The notes: generated from the sequence alone by a model not told the origin. A stretch of 39,888 bases of DNA from Silvibacterium sp. (GCA_019234945.1 JAFAKX010000254.1:1-39888); one strand, 5' to 3'; positions 16,754 through 24,950 are shown, numbered from the stretch's first letter. A program made the numbers and translations.

Positions 16754-17481
16754 GATTGCTCCCTATGGCCGTCAGACACGACCGGATTCCGCATCGGCGC
16801 GAAAACCCACCCAAGCCCGGCGCCAATGCTGCCAAACACAACTCCAACAATCGGAGCTGCCAGCAGATGCGTGAACCCCGGGTCAAGGGTATTGGCGATC
16901 GCGAATGCGTGCGCATCCGTCCAGCCGCTTCGTCTGAATTCGGCCCAGGTAGAAACGTATTCCGCCTGGGGAGGAAACAGAAACAGCTCCAGTAAGAAGC
17001 CTGCGGTCACCGCGACCACCATGCAGATCATCGCCGATCCAACGGCTGACCCCAATCCCGCGCCAAACGAGCCCACAGAGCGCGCGCTGCGAAATCCCGC
17101 CACTCCCCACAATCCGAACGTGAGGGCCATGAATCCGATCTGCAAAGCGGGTCTATGAACCGCAAACGGTACGCCATTTTCGATCGCGATGTTCAAAACC
17201 TCGCATGTGCCGGCTAGCAGGCCAAAGCTGGTTGCAATCCTGTAGATTGCGTCCGTACTTGCGCGTTGAATCCTGGCTGCGAGGACAATGGCTATTGCAT
17301 ACGTAACCAGAGCGCAGAACAGCTCTAACACAAACTCACGCGCCCCACGCTGCGAAAAATAAGCGGGATAACGCTGCACGGCAACGGTCCCCAAAGAACC
17401 AATCAGCGCGATTAGGACCAGCAGCCCGCACGCAACCCATCCGCGTCTGAAGCCTGAGTGTCGGTCCTGCTGGTCATTCAC
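16750..17481 (-). CDS. Polytopic membrane protein of unknown function
   Basis: 243 residues from GTG at 17479-17481 with GAGGAG seven bases upstream; the longer frame to 17526 has no ribosome site. About six hydrophobic segments (for example GWVACGLLVLIALIGSLGTV, EFVLELFCALVTYAIAIVLA, SAMICMVVAVTAGFLLELFL, LLAAPIVGVVFGSIGAGLGW). I do not recognise the family. Coupling to the cytochrome c gene suggests a membrane partner in an electron-transfer or sensing unit, which is inference. Confidence 0.82.
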   Translation of the reverse strand: MNDQQDRHSGFRRGWVACGLLVLIALIGSLGTVAVQRYPAYFSQRGAREFVLELFCALVTYAIAIVLAARIQRASTDAIYRIATSFGLLAGTCEVLNIAIENGVPFAVHRPALQIGFMALTFGLWGVAGFRSARSVGSFGAGLGSAVGSAMICMVVAVTAGFLLELFLFPPQAEYVSTWAEFRRSGWTDAHAFAIANTLDPGFTHLLAAPIVGVVFGSIGAGLGWVFAPMRNPVVSDGHREQS

Positions 17482-17541
17482 GTCACTGCTCCTCAGAGAC
17501 GGGCTTGCCCAAACCAACCTATCCAATAGAATCCCTGGCGC

Positions 17542-18105
17542 CTATTTTCCCCCACGTTTCTTCAGATACGCCGCGATATCCCGCTCCCACTCCGGACCCA
17601 TCTTCGCGTCCTTCTGCGCCATCTCCATGACATCGGGATTCACGGACGGTGATAGCGCCGTCCGCTCGTACATGACGCGCACCTGGGTGGTGCCCGGGTC
17701 AATCGCCGAAAGCTGCACGTCGATCCGCGTCGCCAGCTTGCCGTCAATCACGTAGACATACGCCGCGTGTCCCGCCTCCGCATCGAACGCCGTGTTCACC
17801 CAGGTCGCCGAATGGTGCCCATGATGCACCCGGAACACCGCGCCCTCCACATCCTTCGCCGGCACGGGATACACAAATTCCGGGTCCCAGTGCGGACCAC
17901 CCCACGCTCGCTCGCCCTCCGCCCCGAACAGGGGAAACGCCTCCGCCATCGGAGCCTGCACCCTAAACGTGAACTCGTTGTGCGCATGCGCCAGCGATCC
18001 TTCAGTCATACCAAGCCTCCCCAGTCGGCCGAACCTGTGATGAAGGACGCCGACAATTACGGCCACTCCCGCAAGAATCAACACGCCCACCCACACACGC
18101 CTCAT
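17542..18105 (-). CDS. SRPBCC-like protein with N-terminal membrane anchor
   Basis: 187 residues from ATG at 18103-18105. The start overlaps the stop of the regulator gene (ATGA) and sits close behind GGAGGAG. A hydrophobic N terminus (VWVGVLILAGVAVIVGVLHH) acts as anchor or signal. The rest resembles a helix-grip SRPBCC domain (FTFRVQAPMAEAFPLFGAEG, VQLSAIDPGTTQVRVMYERT), ending in a helical WERDIAAYLKKRGGK. Ligand unknown. Third position in a four-gene leftward unit with the cytochrome c. Confidence 0.82.
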   Translation of the reverse strand: MRRVWVGVLILAGVAVIVGVLHHRFGRLGRLGMTEGSLAHAHNEFTFRVQAPMAEAFPLFGAEGERAWGGPHWDPEFVYPVPAKDVEGAVFRVHHGHHSATWVNTAFDAEAGHAAYVYVIDGKLATRIDVQLSAIDPGTTQVRVMYERTALSPSVNPDVMEMAQKDAKMGPEWERDIAAYLKKRGGK

Positions 18106-18377
18106 GACTCCTCCGCGCCCTTCTCGATCAGTCGGTGGCTTGCCGTGGCATCGAGATCGAGCCCGTAAATCTTCTTGATTGCCGCGATCTGCGCCAGCGT
18201 CTCCGGACCGAACGCGCACTTGCCCTCGAGTGCATGCAGCACGATGCCCTCCAGCAGATCGCCCAGTGTCAGATCGCAGTACTCAGCCAGTGCCTTCAGC
18301 ACCTTGAGCAGGCGCTTCTCAATCCGGACACCCGTCTGCACCCGTTCAACAACAATTCGGCCTTCCGTCTCATCCAT
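18102..18377 (-). CDS. Ribbon-helix-helix-type regulator
   Basis: 91 residues from ATG at 18375-18377. The ribbon-helix-helix pattern is GRIVVERVQTGVRIEKRLL (beta strand with alternating basic residues) followed by helices KVLKALAEYCDLTLGDLLEG and IVLHALEGK. Dimers of this type insert the beta ribbon into the DNA major groove. The frame extends upstream to 18413, but that stretch is the palindromic operator and candidate promoter, so the shorter start is preferred. No Shine-Dalgarno sequence precedes it, and the mRNA may be leaderless. It heads the operon with the SRPBCC, membrane and cytochrome genes and probably controls it. Confidence 0.8.
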   Translation of the reverse strand: MDETEGRIVVERVQTGVRIEKRLLKVLKALAEYCDLTLGDLLEGIVLHALEGKCAFGPETLAQIAAIKKIYGLDLDATASHRLIEKGAEES

Positions 18378-18403
18378 GTGTACCAATGTACATTGATACA
18401 TAC
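18376..18403. promoter_or_regulatory. Palindromic operator overlapping a candidate promoter
   Basis: A perfect 12-bp palindrome CAATGTACATTG (18384-18395) is flanked by further matching arms TGTA (18379-18382) and TACA (18397-18400), all centred between 18389 and 18390. On the minus strand a weak promoter can be read: TTGCGG, 17-bp spacer, TACATT, with the -10 inside the palindrome. The predicted transcription start is at or next to the ATG at 18377. The likely ligand is the adjacent ribbon-helix-helix protein. Confidence 0.6.
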
Positions 18404-18447
18404 ATAGCCGCAACCGAAATTGCAGAGCATCTCGAAGAGCCGGTTTC

Positions 18448-18505
18448 GTAAGGGCATGGCTTCAGCCATGCCGTGGGTTGCTGAAGCAAACGGGCTTTAA
18501 TCCCC
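18448..18505 (+). repeat. REP-like hairpin element
   Basis: GGCATGGCT-TC-AGCCATGCC (18453-18472) forms a nine-pair hairpin. It is followed by a GTTGCTGAAGCAAAC-GGGCTTTAATCCCC segment, which resembles extragenic palindromic repeats recalled from Acidobacteria. Only one clear copy of this type is in the window. Confidence 0.45.
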
Positions 18506-18593
18506 AGGCGGTCTCATTTTTTGTCAAGGGGTGGCCGGGCAATATTTCCCCTATGTAATAGACACCACATGAGTTATTCAGGGATTGAAATGG

Positions 18594-18635
18594 CCGAAAA
18601 TTACCGGGGAAATTCCTACAATGGATTAGGAGCTT
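18594..18635 (+). promoter_or_regulatory. Orphan promoter-like core (copy E of the dispersed element)
   Basis: CCGAAA (18594-18599), 17-bp spacer, TACAAT (18617-18622), then GGATTAGGAG. The same arrangement occurs at 28133-28161 (minus), 36244-36271 (plus) and inside the 122-bp repeats. No supportable gene follows; the downstream 260 bases are AT-richer than the surroundings and contain no convincing ORF. Confidence 0.45.
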
Positions 18636-18834
18636 GGAGAAACCGGGGTGCCGACCGCTCCTTAAGCATTTTGCTCCTCAAGAATCAGCTAAGTAGCACG
18701 TTTTCTATTAGATCGACCACGACTCTTGAACCAAGTGTTTTGGAATGTATGAGATAGGGCAAAAATCTGCGATGCTGAATGCTGCCTATTAGATACTCGC
18801 AAATCACATGATTTCAATTACATCCGGCGCATGC
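18636..18834. other. AT-richer intergenic stretch without a gene
   Basis: Nothing coding is supportable here. CTATTAGAT occurs twice (near 18704 and 18784). The segment lies between the orphan promoter-like core and the C-rich element beyond larB. Confidence 0.5.
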
Positions 18835-18899
18835 CTGAATTTAACTCTTTAGGAATCTGTTAAATAGGCGAAAGCAGCAACGACGGGGGAGGGGGTACC
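18835..18899 (-). repeat. C-rich 3' element downstream of larB (weakest of three copies)
   Basis: Read along the larB sense strand, the stop codon overlaps GGTACCCCCTCCCCC (complement of 18885-18899) and is followed by a TTTAACAG...AAAGAGTTAAA segment. The same order (C-rich block, GTTA block, AGGAGTTA block) follows the KdpD-like gene and tsaE. The second half is only loosely conserved in this copy. Confidence 0.45.
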
Positions 18900-19657
18900 T
18901 ACCCTCTTTGCCCTGACCGGACAATCATCGCCGCCACGTACGCCGCTCCGAAGCCGTTATCGATGTTCACCACCGACACGTTCGGCGAGCATGAGTTCAG
19001 CATGCCCAGCAGCGCCGCAATCCCTCCGAAAGCCGCTCCATATCCGACGCTGGTCGGCACCGCAATCACCGGAGCGGCAACGAGTCCGCCGACGACACTC
19101 GGGAGGGCTCCTTCCATGCCGGCGCAGACGATCACCGCCCGCGCGCGCCCTAGCCGGTCGCCCTGGGCAAGAAGCCGATGCAGCCCGGCCACCCCGACGT
19201 CGACGATCCGCTCGACCTCGAGCCCGAGATACTCGCCCGTGACTGCTGCCTCTTCGGCCACCGGCAGGTCGCTGGTGCCCGCGCAGACCACGGCCACCGG
19301 ACCAAGCCGCGGCGAGGCTCCGGTCTGCCGAAGTCCGATAATCCTGCCCTCAAAGTGGTATCGCGCCTCGGGGAGCAGTTCCCGCACGGCGTCAAATGCC
19401 TCCAGACTGGCCCGGGTGGCGATCACGTCACCCCCGGCTGCCGCCATGCGCGAGAAAATCTCCGCCACCTGCGCTGGAGTCTTCCCCGCCGCGTAAATCA
19501 CCTCCGGCAGTCCGAGCCTGAGGCTGCGGTGATGGTCGATCTTGGCGAACCCCGTGTCTTCGTAGGGCAGCCGCGACAGGTTCCCAAGCGCTTCCTCGGG
19601 CGAGGTCTCGCCGCGCTGGATCCGTTCGAGCAGTTCGAGAATGGCTTCGCGGGTCAT
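18899..19657 (-). CDS. larB: LarB, NaAD carboxylase/hydrolase of nickel-pincer nucleotide synthesis
   Basis: 252 residues. LarB carboxylates the pyridinium of nicotinic acid adenine dinucleotide and releases AMP to give the dicarboxylated mononucleotide, the first step to the NPN cofactor. It has the PurE-like C-terminal core, with GPVAVVCAGTSDLPVAEEAA, VIVCAGMEGALPSVVGGLVA (family-conserved glutamate) and LLGMLNSCSPNVSVVNIDNG, which contains the cysteine reported to form a transient adduct with the substrate. Its length and N-terminal helical region (LLERIQRGETSPEEAL) match the family. The start overlaps the larC stop by four bases. Confidence 0.96.
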   Translation of the reverse strand: MTREAILELLERIQRGETSPEEALGNLSRLPYEDTGFAKIDHHRSLRLGLPEVIYAAGKTPAQVAEIFSRMAAAGGDVIATRASLEAFDAVRELLPEARYHFEGRIIGLRQTGASPRLGPVAVVCAGTSDLPVAEEAAVTGEYLGLEVERIVDVGVAGLHRLLAQGDRLGRARAVIVCAGMEGALPSVVGGLVAAPVIAVPTSVGYGAAFGGIAALLGMLNSCSPNVSVVNIDNGFGAAYVAAMIVRSGQRG

Positions 19658-20958
19658 GCCTTGACGGTGCTCTCAGCAAAGGCGACCAGGGCTGCCTCCA
19701 TCACCTGCTTCAGCGGGACGCCGTGCTCGCGTGCCGCCCTCCGGCAATCCTCATACTCGGGCATCGCGTTACGCCGCTCGCCGCCGCTGCTGCCGACCTT
19801 CACCCTGATCCGCCCGTAATTGGTCTCGACAGTGACGAGGCTGCGGTCGAGGATCACCCGCTCTTCCGTCCTCCGCCGGATGCCCAGCGTCGTGGTCTCT
19901 CGGAAGAGCAGCTCCTCGATTACCGCAGCATTCTCCGGCTTCGTGAGCACCGTAAGCAGGGTCCCGAGACGCCCCTTCTTCATGGTCACGGGCACTGCCA
20001 TCGTATCCAGCGCGCCGTTCTCCAGGGCCAGTTCCATGGCGTGTGCGACCACTTGCGGATTGGCGTCGTCCACCGCGCACTCCAGCACAGTCACGCGGTC
20101 CGACTTCCCTGCTTCGGCCCCAGGCCTTCCAGACTCGACGCTCTCCCCGATGGTCAACCGGAGCACGTTGGGGAATCCCTCCGGATTCGCGGTTCCCGCC
20201 CCATATCCGATCGCACGCGCGGCAATCACCGGAGCCTTCCCGAAGCTGCACTCCAGGGCGCGCAGCAGCGCTGCCCCGGTCGGAGTCGTCAGCTCGCGCT
20301 TCGGCCCCGTCGAGTATGTCGGGACACCCTTCAGCAGCTCCGCCGTCGCCGGCGCCGGCACCGGAAACTGCCCGTGCGCGCAGTGGACATGCCCGGCCCC
20401 CACGTTCACCGCCGACGCATACCACCGCTCCACGTTGAGCGAGGATAGTCCAACGGCGCAGCATACGATGTCCGTGATCGTGTCCACATTGCCTACCTCG
20501 TGGAAGTGCACGTCCTCCGGGGGCACCCCATGGATCTTCCCCTCCGCCTGCGCCAGCAGCTCAAAGGCGCGCAGGGCCAGAGCCTGCGCCTCCTCCGGCA
20601 ACGCGGTGTGCGAGATCAGCTCGCGAATCTGCTTCCAGCTTCGGCCATGCGAATGCGCGTGCTCGTGGCCGTGGTCATGCGAATGTTCGTCGCCATGATG
20701 GTGATGGCCGTGGGAATGCGCATGGTCGTGGTGGTGGTGATGACCAGCCGATTCGGCGGGCTGGCCATCCACCTCTACATGCGCTTTGGCGGAGCGAATG
20801 CCGCTGCGGTCAACGCGCTCCAGCCTGAGTTCGGCACCGATATTCAGTGATCGCGCCGTTTGTTCCAGAAGATCGGCCGGTATGCCTGCATCGATGAGTG
20901 CTCCTAGGAGCATGTCTCCGCTGATGCCGGCAAAGCATTCCAAGTATCCGATACGCAT
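19654..20958 (-). CDS. larC: LarC, nickel-insertion cyclometallase of NPN synthesis
   Basis: 434 residues. LarC is a CTP-dependent cyclometallase that places nickel into the thiolated pyridinium nucleotide. Family signatures are the N-terminal YLECFAGISGDMLLGALIDAG, DVHFHEVGNVDTITDIVC and TTPTGAALLRAL. A His-rich loop (about residues 75-110, repeated H-H-H, H-S-H-D-H units) is a plausible nickel store. The protein is encoded in one uninterrupted frame; in Lactobacillus plantarum larC is split and needs a programmed frameshift. The ATG is six bases after the larE stop with only a weak ribosome site, which suggests coupling. Confidence 0.97.
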   Translation of the reverse strand: MRIGYLECFAGISGDMLLGALIDAGIPADLLEQTARSLNIGAELRLERVDRSGIRSAKAHVEVDGQPAESAGHHHHHDHAHSHGHHHHGDEHSHDHGHEHAHSHGRSWKQIRELISHTALPEEAQALALRAFELLAQAEGKIHGVPPEDVHFHEVGNVDTITDIVCCAVGLSSLNVERWYASAVNVGAGHVHCAHGQFPVPAPATAELLKGVPTYSTGPKRELTTPTGAALLRALECSFGKAPVIAARAIGYGAGTANPEGFPNVLRLTIGESVESGRPGAEAGKSDRVTVLECAVDDANPQVVAHAMELALENGALDTMAVPVTMKKGRLGTLLTVLTKPENAAVIEELLFRETTTLGIRRRTEERVILDRSLVTVETNYGRIRVKVGSSGGERRNAMPEYEDCRRAAREHGVPLKQVMEAALVAFAESTVKA

Positions 20959-20964
20959 AAGCTT

Positions 20965-21819
20965 TTATTCTTGGGAAGATTGAGTCAGCACTTCAACAGG
21001 CAGAATTTCGTTCATTGAGCCGGAGCGGTATCCGTCACAGTCGAGCGCGACATAATGGAAGCCGGCAGCGCGTACTGCGGCGGACATGCTGCGCAGCCGC
21101 CCGGCATCGAGCGCCAATGGCATTTCGTCCTCCGCGATCTCGATGCGCGCCACAGCTCCGTGATGCCGCACCCGGAAATTCCTCAGCCCCAGGCCGCGCA
21201 GCGCCTCCTCGGCGTCTTCCACCATCCGCAGCGCCTCTGGCGTGACCCTGCGCCCATACTCGATGCGCGACGAGAGACACGCCGACGCGGGCTTGTCCCA
21301 CACATTCAGTCCTGCCGCCTTGGCCAGTGCCCGGACATCGGCCTTCGTGAGCCCGGCTTCAGCCAGCGGCGCCGCAATATGGTGAGCAACCGCGGCGCGT
21401 TGTCCCGGCCGGAAGTCTTTGCGGTCATCTGCGTTCAGCCCATAGGCGACTGCATCGAAGCCGAGCTGTGACCTTTCCTGTTCGAGCACGGTGAATAGCT
21501 CGTCTTTGCAGTGGAAGCAGCGATTCGCGTCATTCTTGGCGTAGGCGTCGTGGTCCAGTTCCGATGTCTGCACAGTGCGCAGCGGAATCCTCTGCTGCGC
21601 CGCGAACTCCACCGCATCGCGGTAATGACTGCGGGCAAGTGAGGCAGAATCGGCGATCATCGCGAGCATCTGGTCGCCCAGAATTCGATGCGCCGCAAAA
21701 GCCAGGTACGCCGAGTCGATACCGCCCGAATAGGCAACGATGACGCTTCCAAGGCCACGAAGAGAAGCGTCGAGCCGATCCTTCTTATCTTCGAGCACCG
21801 TAATTTGCAGATCCGCCAT
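20965..21819 (-). CDS. larE: LarE, sulfur transferase of NPN synthesis (three-cysteine type)
   Basis: 284 residues from ATG at 21817-21819 (a GTG three codons upstream is possible). LarE adenylates the substrate carboxylates and inserts sulfur. The PP-loop is VIVAYSGGIDSAYLAF. The sulfur-donor cysteine is in DKPASACLSSRIEYGRR, matching the sacrificial Cys176 region of L. plantarum LarE. A second pair, C-F-H-C in NRCFHCKDELF, makes three cysteines. Three-cysteine LarE proteins have been reported to hold a [4Fe-4S] cluster and work catalytically. It is first in the larE-larC-larB operon. No larA-like racemase is in the window. Confidence 0.95.
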   Translation of the reverse strand: MADLQITVLEDKKDRLDASLRGLGSVIVAYSGGIDSAYLAFAAHRILGDQMLAMIADSASLARSHYRDAVEFAAQQRIPLRTVQTSELDHDAYAKNDANRCFHCKDELFTVLEQERSQLGFDAVAYGLNADDRKDFRPGQRAAVAHHIAAPLAEAGLTKADVRALAKAAGLNVWDKPASACLSSRIEYGRRVTPEALRMVEDAEEALRGLGLRNFRVRHHGAVARIEIAEDEMPLALDAGRLRSMSAAVRAAGFHYVALDCDGYRSGSMNEILPVEVLTQSSQE

Positions 21820-21947
21820 CCCAATCACTGCCTGTTTGATGATCGTAACTCCTCAGGCGTCGCGGCGGCGAATCATGGCATGACGTTGGCCCTGATTAGC
21901 ACGAAAAAGCTAAGTTAATAAATGAGCGAGAACAAATAGGATCGAAG

Positions 21948-23141
21948 ATGGCCGTGTTCGAACTGCGATCGCCGTTAACGCCGGAAGAGCGACTATACAA
22001 ACGCAAGCTAATCTTCCGCGATGTGATCGCTCTCGTCAGCCTCTTCGTCATTACGGTAGCCCTGGCAGTCCTGACGTATTTGCTGTTCAACTCGTTCCTG
22101 CGGCGCAGGCAGGCGCTGACGCAAACCTGGCTCCTGGAGGGCGAAAAAGCCATGGCGACTGGCCGACCCAAGGAGGCTGTCGATGCCTATCGATCCGCCC
22201 TGGAATATGGCCCGCTGCAGCGTGAAACAGAAGCCAAGCTTGCAATGGCGCTCTCCGCAGCGGGCCACCAGCAGGAAGCGGTGTCCTACTTCGACACGCT
22301 GCTCGAGTCGGAGCCCGGCAACGGACAGATTAACCTCGCCCTGGCGCGAATCGCCACGAAACAGGGCAATGAATCGAGAGCTATCGAATACTACCAGCGG
22401 GCCCTCGACGGTACCTGGGAGGGCGACGGCTATGCGCGGCGTCGCACAGTGCGGCTGGAACTCGCCCGCTACTTCATCGGCGTCGTCGATTACCCACGCG
22501 CGCGGACCCAGTTGCTCATCGTGGCCGGTAATGCACCGGACGATCCTGACATCAGGATGGAAATCGCAGGCCTGATGGAAAAGGCGCAGGCCCCCTCTGA
22601 CGCGCTCGAAATCTACCGCAGTATCGCGGAACAAAAACCTGACAGGATCGACGCGCTGGAAGGCGCCGGACGCGTAGCGTTGGCGCTGGGGCGATTCGGC
22701 CTGGCGCGCGCATATCTCGAAGAAGCGGTGAGGCATGCTGGCTTTGCATCCCAGCCCGATCCGGTCCAGTCGCAGTACCGTGAAATGCTCGCGGACGCGA
22801 CGCAACTGCTCGACCTCTACCCGGGAACCGATCTGAAAGTAGGAGAACGCGCCCAGCGCATCCTTCATGCAGCAACGGTCGCGCAGACTCGCCTCAACGT
22901 CTGTTTGGCAAATGGCAAAGTGAGCGACCCACAGGTTGCTGGTCTCGCCGCGAAATGGCAACAGGTCCCTACGAAATTAACGCCGACAGATCTTGCTCGA
23001 CAACCTCAGCTCGAGCAATCGATCATGGCCCTGGTTTACACGACTGAACTCGAAACCGAGCGGGCCTGCGGCCCCCCGAACGGCGAGGATCTCCTGTATT
23101 TGAAGATTGCGAAATCACCACTGGTGGCGGAACAACAGTGA
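21948..23141 (+). CDS. Membrane-anchored TPR-repeat protein
   Basis: 397 residues; ATG after AGGA. A short cytoplasmic N terminus, one membrane helix (VIALVSLFVITVALAVLTYLLF, about residues 26-47), then tandem TPR-like helix pairs (EGEKAMATGRPKEAVDAYRS, AKLAMALSAAGHQQEAVSYF, LALARIATKQGNESRAIEYY, AGRVALALGRFGLARAYLEE). TPR arrays act as protein-interaction scaffolds, here on one face of the inner membrane. Its stop overlaps the GTG of the ClC gene (GTGA), so the two are translationally coupled. It is divergent from the lar operon. Confidence 0.9.
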   Translation: MAVFELRSPLTPEERLYKRKLIFRDVIALVSLFVITVALAVLTYLLFNSFLRRRQALTQTWLLEGEKAMATGRPKEAVDAYRSALEYGPLQRETEAKLAMALSAAGHQQEAVSYFDTLLESEPGNGQINLALARIATKQGNESRAIEYYQRALDGTWEGDGYARRRTVRLELARYFIGVVDYPRARTQLLIVAGNAPDDPDIRMEIAGLMEKAQAPSDALEIYRSIAEQKPDRIDALEGAGRVALALGRFGLARAYLEEAVRHAGFASQPDPVQSQYREMLADATQLLDLYPGTDLKVGERAQRILHAATVAQTRLNVCLANGKVSDPQVAGLAAKWQQVPTKLTPTDLARQPQLEQSIMALVYTTELETERACGPPNGEDLLYLKIAKSPLVAEQQ

Positions 23142-24874
23142 GCACAGAAACTGCAGAGAAACCCCGGGCCACCGCGGCAGCCGCAGCCGTCCCCGACCTG
23201 AACAAGATCGCGCCCACACGCGAGGAGCGGCTGTTTCTCGTCCTCTCCATCTTCATTGGCGTCATCTCCGGACTGCTCGTTGTCTCGTTCCGCATCGCCA
23301 TCGAGTGGATCAGGTTGCTGACTCTCGGACCGGCGCCGCACGCGGGACAGTACCGGCTGTTGCTCGCTCCTGCCGGGGCTGGCCTCATCGTCGCCGTCCT
23401 GATGTGGTGGCTTTTTCCGGGGGCCAGCGGCAGCGGCGTCAATCAGACCAAAGCGGCGCTGTACATCTATAACGGCTTCATCTCCTTCAGAACGGTCATT
23501 GGCAAGTTCATCACCTCGGCCATCGCTATCGGTGCGGGGCATTCGCTCGGCCCCGAAGACCCTTCGTTGCAGATCGGCGCCGGCGTAGCCTCGATGATCG
23601 CGCGCAAGCTGCACCTCTCGCGCGAAAGCCTTCGCCTGTTTGCCCCCATTGGCGCCGCTGCCGGCCTTGCGGCGGCATTCAACGCCCCTGTCTCGGCGAT
23701 TCTCTTCGTTATCGAGGAAGTCATCGGGCGCTGGAGCGCCGCCGTCCTCGGTTCCGTTGTGCTTTCGGCAATTTCAAGCGTGGTGGTAGCGCGATGGTTC
23801 TGGGGGTCGGAACCGCTCTTCCGCATTCCACCGGTTACGCTGCGCGATCCCCGCGAACTGACGGCGTACGCTGTACTCGGCGTCTGCGGCGGCCTCTTAG
23901 CGCTGGTCTTCTCGAAATCTCTCGGCTATCTGCGCCCACGTCTGCGCACGCAGTCACATTGGAATCGCTTCTTCCAGCCGTCGGTCGCCGGCTTGATTGT
24001 CGGAGCAATCGGCTACTTCGGCTTTCCGCAGGTCATGGGACCCGGCTATGCCGTCATGGACCAGGCCATGCACGGCCAGTTCGCCTGGAAGATCCTGGTC
24101 GCTCTCGCTGTGCTCAAACTGCTTGCGACGACGCTCTCGTTTTCGAGCGGCACGCCGGGTGGTATGTTCGCGCCCACCTTGTTCATCGGCGCCATGCTGG
24201 GGGCAGCGGTCGGCACCTTCGAGAAACACTACTTCCCCCTGCTCACGGGAACCGTCGGTTCCTACGCGCTGGCCGGCATGGGGGTGCTGTTCGCAGCTTT
24301 TTTGCGCGCGCCACTGACCTCTGTCTTCATGGTGCTCGAGGTGAGCGGTAATTACTCCATCGTCGTGCCGGTGATTCTGGCGAATACCGTGGCTTATCTA
24401 TTAGCGCGAAGCCTGCAGCCGGTAGCGATCTTCGAGGTTTTCACTCAGCAAGACGGCCTCGAACTGCCTTCGATGGAAGAGCAGCGCGAGGAGCGAGTCC
24501 TCCATATTGAGGATGCGCTCCGGCCGCCCGACGTGCCCGTCGTAAGCGGGGTCGATTCGATCGGGGCTGCCTCTGACCTCATAGCCAAAACGAACTCGCC
24601 GGCGTTTCTCATACGGCTTCCCGGCGGATCGTGGTATGCGATGCGGCAGGACGAACTGACCAGCACTGCCGCGACCCTGACCGGCGATACTCCGATCGAA
24701 CGGGCTCTCAATTCCGACCGCACTCCGCTCCTCTTCCCCGATCTGCCTCTGGACAGCACGCTGTCATACTTTGCGCGCTGGCCGGTTTTGCCTGTCCTGA
24801 ACCGGGCTAACAAGAACAACCTGGAGGGTGTAATAACCTTGGAAGACGTACTCCATCGCTACCAGGAGTTCTGA
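23138..24874 (+). CDS. ClC-family chloride channel or Cl-/H+ antiporter with C-terminal CBS-like region
   Basis: 578 residues from GTG. The ClC pore motifs are visible: GSGVNQTK (first chloride-site loop), HSLGPEDPSLQIGAG with the gating glutamate in the G-x-E-x-P motif, FVIEEVIGRW with the inner (proton-path) glutamate, GTPGGMFAPTLFIG, and EVSGNYSIVVP with the central tyrosine. Both glutamates suggest H+-coupled exchange rather than a passive channel. Residues about 450-578 form a CBS-type tail (PVVSGVDSIGAASDLIAKT, RWPVLPVLNRANKNNLEGVITLEDVLHRYQ), which usually senses adenine nucleotides. Followed by the kinase gene 76 bases downstream. Confidence 0.95.
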   Translation: MSTETAEKPRATAAAAAVPDLNKIAPTREERLFLVLSIFIGVISGLLVVSFRIAIEWIRLLTLGPAPHAGQYRLLLAPAGAGLIVAVLMWWLFPGASGSGVNQTKAALYIYNGFISFRTVIGKFITSAIAIGAGHSLGPEDPSLQIGAGVASMIARKLHLSRESLRLFAPIGAAAGLAAAFNAPVSAILFVIEEVIGRWSAAVLGSVVLSAISSVVVARWFWGSEPLFRIPPVTLRDPRELTAYAVLGVCGGLLALVFSKSLGYLRPRLRTQSHWNRFFQPSVAGLIVGAIGYFGFPQVMGPGYAVMDQAMHGQFAWKILVALAVLKLLATTLSFSSGTPGGMFAPTLFIGAMLGAAVGTFEKHYFPLLTGTVGSYALAGMGVLFAAFLRAPLTSVFMVLEVSGNYSIVVPVILANTVAYLLARSLQPVAIFEVFTQQDGLELPSMEEQREERVLHIEDALRPPDVPVVSGVDSIGAASDLIAKTNSPAFLIRLPGGSWYAMRQDELTSTAATLTGDTPIERALNSDRTPLLFPDLPLDSTLSYFARWPVLPVLNRANKNNLEGVITLEDVLHRYQEF

Positions 24875-24885
24875 CCGGCAAAAAA

Positions 24886-24912
24886 TTGAAAGTCGACTAC
24901 AACATCTATAAG
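24886..24912 (+). promoter_or_regulatory. Weak candidate internal promoter before the kinase gene
   Basis: TTGAAA (24886-24891) and TATAAG (24907-24912) with a 15-bp spacer, shorter than ideal, in the 76-base gap between the ClC gene and the kinase gene. It could let the kinase and KdpD-like pair be expressed apart from the ClC. Confidence 0.25.
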
Positions 24913-24950
24913 GACGGTGCGCACCGGGACTTGCGCTTGCTGCTGCCACC

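Noticed and set aside
18521-18757. 78-codon frame in the lar-upstream intergenic region
   Set aside because: No ribosome site, biased composition, and it overlaps the promoter-like core.
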